A stretch of 64,000 nucleotides of DNA from assembly GCA_017626365.1 (NCBI GenBank), contig JAGAIV010000008.1, forward strand, positions 27,269-91,268, written 5' to 3'. This document shows, one piece after another, positions 47,304 to 57,077 of this stretch (within the stretch, counting starts at the first letter, position 1; every line of letters begins with the position of its first letter). The DNA comes from Clostridia bacterium. Lineage in GTDB: Bacteria; Bacillota; Clostridia; TANB77; CAG-508. Both the position numbers and the translations under genes were made by a program. A model generated the notes under the pieces. It worked only from the letters and a program-made list of their open reading frames with translations, was not told where the DNA came from and did no database searches.

Positions 47304-48116
47304 ATGATAGAAACGTTTTTATTAATTATTTTATTTATAGTAGGTATTTATTTTGGTAGCTTTTTTACACTTGCTACTTATCGTTTACCTAAGAAAGAAA
47401 ATATTATATATAAGCATTCTTATTGCCCTAATTGCAATCATAAATTAGGTATATTAGATTTGGTTCCTATCTTTAGTTATTTATTTTTAGGCGGTAAATG
47501 TCGTTATTGTAAAAATCCAATTGGAATTCGATATTTTTTGTTTGAAATTTTGACTGGTATAGTTTTTGTTTTATTGGGAATATCACTAAAGATAGATATA
47601 TACAACATAGAAATCATAAAAATAATTTATTTAGGATTAGTAATTTTGTATATTGCTAGTTTATTTATAATAGCTGGAATTAATAAGGAACAAGATAAAA
47701 TACAAAAATCAGTATTGTATTTTGGAATAGGGATTTGTGTAGTTTATATAATATATTCATGCACATTAAATTTAGAAAATGTGTATAAATATGTCATATA
47801 TTTATGCATGATGCTTATTTTGATATTATTAGATACGCTCTCATTTAAGAAAAATCTAAAATATAATGAAACAATTCAAATATGCATCTTAATTTTATAT
47901 ATGCTAATTATAACAGGGGAATACATAACCATTTTTACATTATTATTCACAATATTAATGATGGGAATCGAAAATATTATGATGCACATAAAGAAACGAA
48001 AATCTCAAAAAGTAAGAACAAAGAAAACGAAAAGGCCAATTGCTTTTTATTTATGTGTAGCCAATATCATTCTACTAATTGGAAGTAATTTCCTAATAAA
48101 CTATATGGTGAAATAA
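47304..48116 (+). CDS. pilD: prepilin peptidase-like protein, divergent catalytic domain
   Basis: 270 residues. The N-terminal prepilin peptidase domain is clear: GIYFGSFFTLATYRLPKKENI, CPNCNHKLGILDLVPIFSYL and CRYCKNPIGIRYF (zinc Cys). It is followed by about six membrane helices. The A24 catalytic GxGD motif expected in the second half is not visible; the only Asp candidates are NKEQDKIQ and ILLDTLSFKK. It may be a methylase/peptidase with a diverged site or act with another enzyme. AAAGGAG upstream. Confidence 0.75.
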   Translation: MIETFLLIILFIVGIYFGSFFTLATYRLPKKENIIYKHSYCPNCNHKLGILDLVPIFSYLFLGGKCRYCKNPIGIRYFLFEILTGIVFVLLGISLKIDIYNIEIIKIIYLGLVILYIASLFIIAGINKEQDKIQKSVLYFGIGICVVYIIYSCTLNLENVYKYVIYLCMMLILILLDTLSFKKNLKYNETIQICILILYMLIITGEYITIFTLLFTILMMGIENIMMHIKKRKSQKVRTKKTKRPIAFYLCVANIILLIGSNFLINYMVK

Positions 48117-48125
48117 AGGTGAAAT

Positions 48126-48557
48126 ATGAAAAAAATATATATAAAAAAAATAAAAGAAAATAAAGGTTTTACAACGTCAGATATTATAATTAGTGTTATT
48201 ATGATTATGATATTTGTAGGAATTATAACAACACTTTTTTATAATTTTTATCTAACAACAAGTGCCAAAAACAGAAATGCAATTGCAACTAACTGTATAA
48301 TTGATGTTATAGAACAAACAAAAGCGATGAAGTATGATGAAGCAACACAAGAAAGTGTTGAAACATTAATTGATTCTTTGGAGGCAGATAAAACAATACC
48401 AGAAGGATATACAGTAACTGCACAATTACAAAAATATAATGAAACAGAAAATAATACAGACAAAAAAGATTTGATTAAAATACTAAAGGTGACAGTGAAA
48501 TATACAGTAGGAGAAAAGACAGAAAAGATTGAAATATCAACACTTTTAACCAAATAA
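48126..48557 (+). CDS. minor pseudopilin
   Basis: 143 residues: basic leader, NKGFTTSDIIISVIMIMIFV pilin helix without the usual Glu5, and a small C-terminal domain (IPEGYTVTAQLQKY, ILKVTVKYTVGEKTEKIEIS) of the type II/IV minor pilin pattern. Nine bases after pilD. Confidence 0.72.
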   Translation: MKKIYIKKIKENKGFTTSDIIISVIMIMIFVGIITTLFYNFYLTTSAKNRNAIATNCIIDVIEQTKAMKYDEATQESVETLIDSLEADKTIPEGYTVTAQLQKYNETENNTDKKDLIKILKVTVKYTVGEKTEKIEISTLLTK

Positions 48558-48568
48558 AGGAGTAAGTT

Positions 48569-48994
48569 ATGAGAAAGGATGCAGGATTAACAACAACTAG
48601 TATTATCATTTATGTGATTGCAATGTTAATCGTAATTGGAATCATTGCCACTATTACATCATTTTTTTATAGCAATGTTAATAATGCTAATGAAAATAGT
48701 AATAGCATATCCGAAATTACAAAATTTCATATGTATTTTTTAGAAGAAACAACAAGAAGTAATAACCAAATCAATGAAATAAAAAACACTTCCATTTCTT
48801 TTACGACAGGCAATACTTTTACATTTCAGGACAATAGCATTTATTTTAATCATATAAAAATATGTGAAGATATTACTAATTTACAATTTATGTCAGAAGA
48901 AAAAAATGGGAAAACAGTAATTTCAGTATTGATAACGATTGGACAAAATAACGAATATACTAAAACAACTCAGTATGTTTTAAGTAATATGTAA
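48569..48994 (+). CDS. minor pseudopilin
   Basis: 141 residues: MRKDAGLTTTSIIIYVIAML with a pilin-type helix, then a domain ending in VISVLITIGQNNEYTKTTQY, similar in layout to PilW/GspJ-like proteins. AAAGGAG upstream; 11 bases after the preceding pseudopilin. Confidence 0.7.
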   Translation: MRKDAGLTTTSIIIYVIAMLIVIGIIATITSFFYSNVNNANENSNSISEITKFHMYFLEETTRSNNQINEIKNTSISFTTGNTFTFQDNSIYFNHIKICEDITNLQFMSEEKNGKTVISVLITIGQNNEYTKTTQYVLSNM

Positions 48995-49078
48995 TTTTTG
49001 GCAATTGAATTATTCTACTAGGAATGTATAAAAATATAGTGTATAATGAAAAAAGAGAGCTACAAAGGAGGAAAAAAT

Positions 49079-50701
49079 ATGGAAAGAAGACAACCAATTG
49101 GAATTGAATTAGTAAAAAAAGGTGTTATCAGTGAAAATGATATACAAAAAGCATTAGAATATCAAAAAAGTCATTCAAATAAGAAGATGGGGGATATCTT
49201 AAATGAACTTGGAGTATGCGATTCCTACACACTAATCCAAGCAATTGGAGATATTTTAGGGGAAAAAGCAATTTTACTTGATGCAAGTGATATAAAAATC
49301 AATTTGGATGATTATATTTCACCAGATGTTTTAAGACAAAATAGAGCAATTCCTTTTGATATTGAGGGAGGAAGAATTAAAGTATGTTTTTCGGATACGG
49401 CTAATAAAAGGGCAGTAGATACAATTCGTCTTCTTTTATTGAATAAAGGACTAATTATGGAGAAATATATTACATTTGATAGTAATATTGAAAAAATATT
49501 AGAATCCTTACAAGGAAAAGAAACTGACGAAATAAATTCATCATCTGATATAACAGGATTAGTTGACACGATTATCAAAAAAGCAATGGACAAGAGGGCA
49601 AGTGATATTCACTTCGAACCAATGGAAAACGAATTAAGAATTCGCTATCGTATAGATGGAGAATTATTTACTGCTGGAGATTTAGATAAAGAAAAACAAA
49701 CACAAGTAATTGGTAGACTAAAAGCAATTTCTAATATGCATCAAGAAAAACAAGAAGCACAAGACGGTAGGATTTTATTATATCCAGATTATAATATACG
49801 TGTTTCTTCACAAAAAAATGTGTATGGAGAAAAATTTGTTTTAAGACTATTAAAAAAGAATGCTGATATTAAAAGAATTTTTGAGCTAGGCTTTACACAA
49901 GATGAAGCGATTGTAAAAAATAGTTTTAATAAAAGAAATAGTATTACAATTATGGCAGCTCCAACAGGAGAAGGAAAAACAACAACCTTATATAGTGTAA
50001 TTGATTATTTAAATAAACCAGAGATTAATGTAACGACGATTGAAGATCCAGTTGAAATTCGAATTCATGGACTAAACCAAATTGAAATTGATGCGAAAAC
50101 CAGTTTTTCAGATTCTTTAAGAACTGTATTAAGACAAGATCCAGATATTATATTAGTTGGAGAAATTAGAGATAAAGAAACAGCAGAAATTGCAATGCAA
50201 GCAGGACAAACCGGTCACTATGTATTATCTACAATTCATACCATAGATAGCATTGAGGTTATTACAAGATTAAGAAAAATGGGAGTTTCTAATTACGATA
50301 TTGCAAGTACACTTGCAACGAGTGTATCACAAAGATTAGTAAGAAAAATTTGTCCACATTGTGCAAAACAAAGAGAATTTACTAAAGAAGAAATTGAAAT
50401 TATGACAAAAATTGGTGAAAAATATGGAGTAACATTTGACTTTACAGGAAAAACGACATATGATGCAGTAGGTTGTACCAAGTGTAATCATACAGGATAT
50501 TATGACCGTATAGGTATTTTTGAAATTTTAGATATTGATGATGAAATAAGAGAATTAATTACCAATGATGCATCTACTTTAAAAATTAAAGAAGCGGCAA
50601 TGAAAAAAGCATATAAACCACTCGTAATAGATGGAATTAGCAAAGTAATAAACGGAATAACAACCTTAGACGAATTAAACAAAAAATTAGTAATATTTTA
50701 G
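49079..50701 (+). CDS. pilB: type IV pilus extension ATPase PilB
   Basis: 540 residues. An N-terminal GspE N1 domain (RRQPIGIELVKKGVISENDIQKAL) is followed by the ATPase core with APTGEGKTTTLYSVIDYL (Walker A), EDPVEIRIHGLNQIE, LRQDPDIILVGEIRDKETA (Walker B) and a C4 zinc site CPHCAKQ...CTKCNHTG. ATG 49079 has AAAGGAGG upstream; the in-frame ATG 49046 has none. Confidence 0.93.
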   Translation: MERRQPIGIELVKKGVISENDIQKALEYQKSHSNKKMGDILNELGVCDSYTLIQAIGDILGEKAILLDASDIKINLDDYISPDVLRQNRAIPFDIEGGRIKVCFSDTANKRAVDTIRLLLLNKGLIMEKYITFDSNIEKILESLQGKETDEINSSSDITGLVDTIIKKAMDKRASDIHFEPMENELRIRYRIDGELFTAGDLDKEKQTQVIGRLKAISNMHQEKQEAQDGRILLYPDYNIRVSSQKNVYGEKFVLRLLKKNADIKRIFELGFTQDEAIVKNSFNKRNSITIMAAPTGEGKTTTLYSVIDYLNKPEINVTTIEDPVEIRIHGLNQIEIDAKTSFSDSLRTVLRQDPDIILVGEIRDKETAEIAMQAGQTGHYVLSTIHTIDSIEVITRLRKMGVSNYDIASTLATSVSQRLVRKICPHCAKQREFTKEEIEIMTKIGEKYGVTFDFTGKTTYDAVGCTKCNHTGYYDRIGIFEILDIDDEIRELITNDASTLKIKEAAMKKAYKPLVIDGISKVINGITTLDELNKKLVIF

Positions 50702-50723
50702 TACATAGGAGGGAAAAATACAA

Positions 50724-51824
50724 ATGATACAAATTGAAAAAGTATTCGATATTGCAATTGAAAAAGATGCATCAGATATTCATTTTATCTGTGGAAATAA
50801 GCCAATGCTTAGAATTATAAGAGATTTAATACCAGTAGAAGAATGTGATGTGTTATCCGAAGAAGATATGAGTGAGATATATGATTATTTGGTAAGAGGA
50901 AATGTTGATAAAGATCAGGTATATAATGAAACGAAAAAATTAGACACATCTTTAGAATATGCAGGAAAACGTTTTAGGGTAAATATATCTGCATCAGAAG
51001 ATATTCCACTTTGTACTCTAAGAATTATCAAAAACGAATTACCAAAATTCGAAGAATTAGGTGTTCCAGAGATTGTAAGACGTATGACATTTCAACCACA
51101 AGGCTTAATGTTGGTTACTGGAAAGACAAACTCTGGAAAAACGACAACATTAAATGCATTAGTTAATGAAATTAACGAAACACAAAATAAGAAAATATTA
51201 ACATTAGAAAGCCCAGTTGAATTCAAGCATCATTCAAAAAAATCAATCATTGTACAAAAAGAAGTAGGAATTGGTGGAGATTCCTTATGTTACAGTGATG
51301 GTGTTAAAAACTCATTAAGAGAAGACTGCGATATTGTTGTTGTTGGAGAGATTCGTGATAAAGAGACAATGGATGCAGCTATTGAAACGGCAGAAACGGG
51401 ACACTTGGTAATTGGTACTTTACATACAAAATCTTGTGCAGAAACTATTGACCGTATGATCAATTTTTATGAAATTCGTGATCAGCAAACGGTAAAATAC
51501 CAAATTGCATCTTTATTAAAATTGGTTATTTCACAAAGATTACTAAAAGGAACAGATGGAAAATTAGTATTAGTTCCAGAAGTAATGGTAGTAGATAATA
51601 TTGTAGCAGGTTTAATTCGTAAAGAAAAAATTAGTGTATCAGAAATTGAAGATGCAATACAAAGTAATCTAGAAAAAGGAAGTATAGGATTAATTAATTC
51701 CATTGCAGAGCTTTTTGTGGATGATAAAATTACATTAGAGCAAGCAAAAGCTCAGATAGAAGAAAAAAATATTGAAACATTAAATCGAACAATTATGCAA
51801 CTTAGAATTAAAAAGAATAAATAA
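50724..51824 (+). CDS. pilT: twitching/retraction ATPase PilT
   Basis: 366 residues. ATPase with TGKTNSGKTTTLNALVNEI, REDCDIVVVGEIRDKETMDAAI and HLVIGTLHTKSCAETIDR. The short N-terminal domain and absence of a C4 zinc site fit PilT. AGGAGGG precedes the ATG. Retraction would support twitching or DNA uptake with ComEC. Confidence 0.9.
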   Translation: MIQIEKVFDIAIEKDASDIHFICGNKPMLRIIRDLIPVEECDVLSEEDMSEIYDYLVRGNVDKDQVYNETKKLDTSLEYAGKRFRVNISASEDIPLCTLRIIKNELPKFEELGVPEIVRRMTFQPQGLMLVTGKTNSGKTTTLNALVNEINETQNKKILTLESPVEFKHHSKKSIIVQKEVGIGGDSLCYSDGVKNSLREDCDIVVVGEIRDKETMDAAIETAETGHLVIGTLHTKSCAETIDRMINFYEIRDQQTVKYQIASLLKLVISQRLLKGTDGKLVLVPEVMVVDNIVAGLIRKEKISVSEIEDAIQSNLEKGSIGLINSIAELFVDDKITLEQAKAQIEEKNIETLNRTIMQLRIKKNK

Positions 51825-51844
51825 AAAGAAAAGGAGGCTTCTTG

Positions 51845-53197
51845 ATGGCAGTATACAGATACCGAGCGTTAACTCCCAATGGTGTTGTAGTAAGTAACAA
51901 AATAGAAGAAAACAATCGTAGTGCTGTTATAAAAAAATTAAAAAGAAATAATTTAACACCAATCAATATAACAGAACAAATTGGTATTGCGAAAAAACCA
52001 ATCAAAACCAAAAAGAGAAACATAAAAGATATTGAAGACATTATGAAAAATGCGAATACTACAAACTTGATGGCAAATCGTGAGAAAAATAGAGAGTCCT
52101 ATGTTCAAAAAATTAATAAGGCTTTGACAAAAACAGAAAGAATTACAACTAGAGATGTAGTTATTTTTACACAGAATTTCTATTTACTAAAAAAAGCGAA
52201 TTTTAATAACATCCATGCATTAAGTACCATTATTGATAGTACAGAAAATTATCTGTTCAAAGGAATTCTAGAAGATATTTTAGCAGGGGTGGAAGCCGGA
52301 GAAAATATGTATACTACAATGGAATACTATTCCAATGTATTTCCATATATTTATATTAATATGATAAAAGTTGGAGAATTATCTGGCTCTTTAACAAACT
52401 CTTTGGAACAAGCAGTTAAATATTTAGATGATTCTGCAAGTCTAAATAAAAAAATTAGAGGAATTTTAATACCGAACATTGCGCAATTCGTATTACTGCT
52501 TGTTATGTTAGTGGTTGGAACATTGTTTGCAATACCAGCTATTGAAAATGTATTTGAAGCAGTAGGAACAGAGGAAAAATTACCAGCAGTTACATTATGG
52601 TTTAAAGATTTTCTAAATATGGCAATTGCATATTGGTATATTCCAACAATGATACTGGTGGGAATTGCGATTGGAATTATTATCTATATTCGTACGCCAA
52701 AAGGAAAATATAATTTTGATTATTTTAAATATACAATGCCGGTTTTTGGAAAACTAATTTTTTCATTAGATTTTTCAAGACTAATGAGAGCAATGCTTTT
52801 AAATTTAAATAATGGAATGAGAATTCAAGAGGCTTTGGAAGTTAGTAAAAATATTAGCAAAAATTATGTAATGTTATCTATTATAGAAACTTCTATTAAT
52901 AATATTTTAATAGGACAATCTTGGATAGAACCATTTGAAAAATCTGGATTACCATCTGCTATGATAACGGAAATGCTAAAAATAGGAATGAAAACAGATT
53001 TAGCAGAAATGATGGAAAAGTTATTAGAATATATTGACATCGATATTGATAACATAATGGATAAGATTATGAAGGTATTACCACAGATTGTTTACAGCAT
53101 TGTTGGAGTAGTACTAATCTTCTTTGTATTAGTAGTATTAGTTCCTTGTCTACAATTATACATGGGTAACTTCTTATTCTCTGCATATGGGTACTAA
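51845..53197 (+). CDS. pilC: type IV pilus platform protein PilC
   Basis: 450 residues. VYRYRALTPNGVVVSNKIEE start of the GspF/PilC family, two GspF domains (FTQNFYLLKKANFNNIHAL; FSRLMRAMLLNLNNGMRIQE) and three to four membrane helices. ATG 51845 is preferred over TTG 51842, with AAGGAGG upstream. Last gene of the cluster. Confidence 0.92.
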   Translation: MAVYRYRALTPNGVVVSNKIEENNRSAVIKKLKRNNLTPINITEQIGIAKKPIKTKKRNIKDIEDIMKNANTTNLMANREKNRESYVQKINKALTKTERITTRDVVIFTQNFYLLKKANFNNIHALSTIIDSTENYLFKGILEDILAGVEAGENMYTTMEYYSNVFPYIYINMIKVGELSGSLTNSLEQAVKYLDDSASLNKKIRGILIPNIAQFVLLLVMLVVGTLFAIPAIENVFEAVGTEEKLPAVTLWFKDFLNMAIAYWYIPTMILVGIAIGIIIYIRTPKGKYNFDYFKYTMPVFGKLIFSLDFSRLMRAMLLNLNNGMRIQEALEVSKNISKNYVMLSIIETSINNILIGQSWIEPFEKSGLPSAMITEMLKIGMKTDLAEMMEKLLEYIDIDIDNIMDKIMKVLPQIVYSIVGVVLIFFVLVVLVPCLQLYMGNFLFSAYGY

Positions 53198-53200
53198 AAT

Positions 53201-53239
53201 AAAAAGAGTAAAGGAATAAAAAAAACCTTTACTCTTTTA
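53201..53239 (+). terminator. terminator of the pilus operon
   Basis: AAAAGAGTAAAGG pairs with CCTTTACTCTTTT. Confidence 0.9.
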
Positions 53240-53262
53240 TAATAGAAAGGTAGGAAGAAAAT

Positions 53263-54159
53263 ATGAAAATTGGAATAGATTTAGGTGGGAGCCATATAGC
53301 AATTGGATTAGTAGAAGAAGAAAAAATTTTAAAAAAAATTGAGTATAATTTTACCGAACAAGATAAAAATAATTTAGAAGAGATCATAAAAAAAATAATA
53401 AAAAATGCATTTTCTACCATATTTGAAAATGTTTCTTTAACAGAAATCACAATGGTAGGTATATCAGTACCAGGAAGAACTAAAGATGGATGTATTAAAG
53501 AGGCAGCTAATATAAAAGCTAAAAATATAAATATTGTAAAAATGGTAGAAGAAATATTAGATAAGCCAGTATATATTATGAATGATGGAATGTGTGCAGG
53601 AATAGCAGAAAAAGAATATGGTAGTTTAAAAAATTATCGTAATGGTGTATTTTTAGGTTTAGGGACAGGCGTTGGAACAGCTGTGTTTATTAAAAATAAA
53701 TTAGTACCAGAAGTAAGAAGCGCTGGTCATATGATTATTGAAAAAAATGGAAGAAAGTGTAATTGCGGAAAAAATGGATGTTATGAGACATATGCATCTA
53801 TGAAAGCATTAAAAACAATGTTAAGACAGAGATTGGGACAAGAAAATTTATCAAGCAAAGAAATATTGGAAGAATTAAAAAATCCAGAAAAAATAGTGCA
53901 AGTAGAAGATATTATAAAAGAATATATTGAATATGTAGCAATAGGAGTATCTAATTTTGCAAGAATGTGTAGTGCTCAAGTTATAGTAATAGGAGGGAGT
54001 TTTGTACACTATAAAGATATTCTATTTAATCCTTTATTAAAAGAACTAGACAGAATTATGATACCAATGGAAAAAGAAATGGTAGATATAAAATTAGCTA
54101 CTCTTGGAAATGATGCAGGAATTATTGGGGCAACGAAAATCGATAAATATAGTGATTAG
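53263..54159 (+). CDS. ROK-family sugar kinase
   Basis: 298 residues. ATP motif GIDLGGSHIAIGLV, IMNDGMCAGIAEKEYG, FLGLGTGVGTAVFI and the zinc motif CNCGKNGCYETYAS of ROK kinases. Probable glucokinase or N-acetylmannosamine kinase; the substrate cannot be fixed. Monocistronic; its terminator GGAGGAA/TTCCTCC overlaps the next promoter. Confidence 0.88.
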   Translation: MKIGIDLGGSHIAIGLVEEEKILKKIEYNFTEQDKNNLEEIIKKIIKNAFSTIFENVSLTEITMVGISVPGRTKDGCIKEAANIKAKNINIVKMVEEILDKPVYIMNDGMCAGIAEKEYGSLKNYRNGVFLGLGTGVGTAVFIKNKLVPEVRSAGHMIIEKNGRKCNCGKNGCYETYASMKALKTMLRQRLGQENLSSKEILEELKNPEKIVQVEDIIKEYIEYVAIGVSNFARMCSAQVIVIGGSFVHYKDILFNPLLKELDRIMIPMEKEMVDIKLATLGNDAGIIGATKIDKYSD

Positions 54160-54170
54160 GGAGGAATGTA

Positions 54171-54199
54171 TTGACTTTTCCTCCTTTTTATATTATAAT
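54171..54199 (+). promoter_or_regulatory. promoter upstream of the RNase J gene
   Basis: TTGACT, 17 bases, TATAAT, 290 bases before rnjA. Confidence 0.75.
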
Positions 54200-54205
54200 A
54201 AAACA

Positions 54206-54443
54206 TAGTTATTACCAATCATTGGTAAAGAAGAGATTTAAATTTTGTGTATGAAAATAAACAAAAATAGTATATTAAAAGTATAATATTGAAGATTCGG
54301 GAAAAAAGAGAAATAATTATTTTTTATAATAAAGTAAGATATGGTAGGTTCGGGTAAAAAATACAATATCGCTTTATTATATATTGCTATAAAAAAATAT
54401 AAGTTCTTAGAATCGATCAGTTTATTAAAAACTGATTTTTTTT
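54206..54443 (+). promoter_or_regulatory. long RNase J leader or small RNA ending in a terminator
   Basis: About 238 bases without an ORF, from the promoter to ATCAGTTT/AAACTGAT plus T8 (54416-54443). It contains two copies of a motif, GATTCGGGAAAAAA (54294) and GGTTCGGGTAAAAAA (54347). The strong terminator lies only 45 bases before rnjA, so the RNA is either an attenuated leader, possibly autoregulated by RNase J cleavage, or a separate sRNA. Confidence 0.55.
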
Positions 54444-54488
54444 CGTACGAAAATGTAAATTGAAATAAAAAGAAAAGGAGAGAAAAAT

Positions 54489-56402
54489 ATGACAGAAGAA
54501 ACAAGTAGCAAGCAAGCAAGCACAGAAAAGAAAGTAGCTGCTACGAAAAGTAGAAAAAGAAATTATGTGCCAAAGAATAATACAAAAAGAAAAACAGAAG
54601 GAGAAAATCAAAAACAAAGCAAAAGTCAAGCTCAAGAAAAAAGAACTAGTATGCAAACAGGAAGAAAAATGACGAATCATTCTATTTTAAATAAACAAAT
54701 AGCAAAAGAAGAAAAAGGTAAAGAAGAAAATGATTTTCGTTTTAAGAAGAGTCCATTAAAAATTATTCCACTTGGTGGTTTATTAGAAATTGGAAAGAAC
54801 ATTACTGTTTTTGAATATGAAAACGAAATTGTAGTGGTAGACTGTGGTTTAGCATTTCCAGAAGACGACATGCTAGGGGTAGACCTAGTAATACCAGATA
54901 TCACATATCTAGAAAGAAATAAAGAAAAGATTAAAGGACTTGTAATTACCCATGGACATGAAGATCATATTGGTGCGATTCCATATTTATTAAAACAAAT
55001 CAATATTCCCATTTATGCAACAAGATTAACGGTAGGGCTAATTAAAAACAAATTAGAAGAACATGGATTAGTAAGAAGTACAAAATTAAATATTGTAAAC
55101 CAAGGAGATATCATTAATTTTGGAAAAATAAAAGTAGAATTCATAAAAAGTTGCCATAGTATACCCGATGCAGTAGCTCTTGGAATTCATACTCCAGTAG
55201 GAACCATTGTGCACACAGGAGACTTTAAAATAGACTATACCCCAATCGATGATGAAAGAATGGACTTTGGAAGACTTGCAGAACTTGGAAACAAAGGAGT
55301 CCTTGCTCTTATGTCAGACAGTACAAACTCTGAAAGAAGAGGGTATACTATGTCTGAAAGTACGGTTGGAGATGTATTTGAAAAATTATTCTTAAACTGT
55401 ACAAAACGTATTGTAGTTGCAACATTTGCTTCTAACGTGCACCGTGTACAACAAATTGTAAATTCTGCAGTAAAATATGGTAGGAAAATAGCAGTATGTG
55501 GTAGAAGTATGATTAATATGATTACTACAGCGATTGAACTTGGTTATATTCAAGTACCAGATAATGTATTTATTGATATTGACATGATTAATCAATATAC
55601 AGATGAGCAACTTGTTATTATCACAACAGGTTCACAAGGAGAAACTATGTCAGCTCTAACAAGAATGGCAACTGGAGAACACAAAAAAGTAACCATAACA
55701 CCAAATGATTTAGTCATCATATCAGCAAGTCCAATTCCTGGAAACGAGAAATTAGTTTCTAAAGTAATTGATGACTTAATGAAAATTGGAGCAGAAGTAG
55801 TTTATAGTGCACTAGAAGATGTACACGTTTCAGGACATGCTTGTCAAGAAGAACAAAAACTAATGCTTGCCTTAGTAAAACCAAAATACTTTATTCCAGT
55901 GCATGGAGAATATAGACAATTAATTGCTCATATTGAAACGGCAAAGAAAATGGGAGTAGAATCAGAAAATACCTTTATCTTAACTAACGGAAGAATCCTA
56001 GAGTTAAATGAAAAAGAAGCAAAATTAACAGGATCTGTTCCATCAGGTAAAATTTTAGTAGATGGATTAGGTGTTGGAGATGTAGGAAATATTGTACTTC
56101 GTGATAGACAACATTTATCACAAGACGGACTCATTGTAATTGTCTTAACAATGGATTCAGCAACTGGAGAAGTAGTAGCAGGACCAGATGTTATTTCAAG
56201 AGGATTTGTATATGTACGTGAATCCGAAAACCTAATGGACGAAGTAAAAAATGTTATCCGTGACGAAATTGCAAAATGCGAAGAAAAACATATTAAAGAA
56301 TGGTCTGTTATCAAATCAAACTTGAAAGATACTTTAAGAGATTATATTTACCAAAAAACAAAAAGAAATCCAATGATTTTGCCAATTATAATGGAAGTTT
56401 AG
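54489..56402 (+). CDS. rnj: ribonuclease J
   Basis: Beta-CASP metallo-beta-lactamase RNase with 5'-exo and endo activity, 637 residues. A Lys/Ser-rich N-terminal extension of about 85 residues precedes the core IIPLGGLLEIGKNITVFEYE. VITHGHEDHIGAIP is the metal motif; CHSIPDAVALGIHTPVG, VHTGDFKIDYTP, SDSTNSERRGYTMSE and PVHGEYRQLIAH follow. AAGGAGAG precedes the ATG. The extension is longer than in Bacillus RNase J1. Confidence 0.95.
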   Translation: MTEETSSKQASTEKKVAATKSRKRNYVPKNNTKRKTEGENQKQSKSQAQEKRTSMQTGRKMTNHSILNKQIAKEEKGKEENDFRFKKSPLKIIPLGGLLEIGKNITVFEYENEIVVVDCGLAFPEDDMLGVDLVIPDITYLERNKEKIKGLVITHGHEDHIGAIPYLLKQINIPIYATRLTVGLIKNKLEEHGLVRSTKLNIVNQGDIINFGKIKVEFIKSCHSIPDAVALGIHTPVGTIVHTGDFKIDYTPIDDERMDFGRLAELGNKGVLALMSDSTNSERRGYTMSESTVGDVFEKLFLNCTKRIVVATFASNVHRVQQIVNSAVKYGRKIAVCGRSMINMITTAIELGYIQVPDNVFIDIDMINQYTDEQLVIITTGSQGETMSALTRMATGEHKKVTITPNDLVIISASPIPGNEKLVSKVIDDLMKIGAEVVYSALEDVHVSGHACQEEQKLMLALVKPKYFIPVHGEYRQLIAHIETAKKMGVESENTFILTNGRILELNEKEAKLTGSVPSGKILVDGLGVGDVGNIVLRDRQHLSQDGLIVIVLTMDSATGEVVAGPDVISRGFVYVRESENLMDEVKNVIRDEIAKCEEKHIKEWSVIKSNLKDTLRDYIYQKTKRNPMILPIIMEV

Positions 56403-56413
56403 TTAATAACATT

Positions 56414-56443
56414 AAAAATCCTCCAAAAACTTGGAGAATTTTT
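56414..56443 (+). terminator. terminator of the RNase J gene
   Basis: AAAAATCCTCC pairs with GGAGAATTTTT. Confidence 0.75.
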
Positions 56444-56484
56444 GTATTTTGCTATTTTGATAAAGAGTAAGATACAGCATAAAT

Positions 56485-56513
56485 TTGCAATAAATATAAA
56501 AATGTGATACAAT
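56485..56513 (+). promoter_or_regulatory. promoter of the GNAT-like gene
   Basis: TTGCAA, 17 bases, TACAAT. Confidence 0.65.
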
Positions 56514-56553
56514 AGTATACATAAAGCAATAAAGCGAATACAGGAGGAAAAGT

Positions 56554-57000
56554 ATGAAACCTACAATTAATGCAACATTAAGTTACTCAAAAGGAGACAT
56601 CCTAATTCGGATGATGTCAAAATCAGACGTGTCTAACTATGCTTTTCATATGGGGAGAACACAAGAAGAAAGAAATCAAATAAGAACCCAGATGAAAAAG
56701 AGAATAGAAAACAGAAAGGATGATGACATAGATCTGATATTTACGGTGTTGTATGGAGGAAAATTTTTTGGTTGTATCCAGACAAAAGCCGTGGATAGGT
56801 ACGGTACAGAAGCCAATGTGGAGTTTTTTCTTCCACAAAATAAGGAATTTGAAGAGTTAAATACACAGACTGTTCGTAACTTTATTGAGATGTGCAGAGA
56901 AACAAGAGTGTATGATGAGAAACTAAATATCATCGTATTCGAAAATGGAAAAATGAGTGCTTATGTTATTTCTATGAACAAATCTTCTGAAAAGGATTAG
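56554..57000 (+). CDS. unknown, GNAT-like protein; CGG codon read in frame
   Basis: 148-residue soluble protein. The order of segments (ILIRMMSKSDVSNY, LIFTVLYGGKFFGCIQTKAV, ANVEFFLPQN, VRNFIEMCRETRVYDEKLNI) resembles a degenerate acetyltransferase fold, but no clear acetyl-CoA loop is seen. CAGGAGG precedes the ATG. Codon use is richer in G/C than neighbours. Codon 19 is CGG in frame; quadruplet reading (CGGA) is followed at once by TGA. Monocistronic, own promoter; the terminator overlaps the stop. Confidence 0.6.
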   Translation: MKPTINATLSYSKGDILIRMMSKSDVSNYAFHMGRTQEERNQIRTQMKKRIENRKDDDIDLIFTVLYGGKFFGCIQTKAVDRYGTEANVEFFLPQNKEFEELNTQTVRNFIEMCRETRVYDEKLNIIVFENGKMSAYVISMNKSSEKD

Positions 57001-57018
57001 AGTATTCTAATCCTTTTT
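56990..57018 (+). terminator. terminator of the GNAT-like gene
   Basis: AAAGGATTAGA and TTCTAATCCTTTTT; the stop codon is in the 5' arm. Confidence 0.9.
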
Positions 57019-57077
57019 CTTGTTATTTTATAAAAAATATGTTATGATACTCTATATTATTAGAAAAAGGAGAAAAT

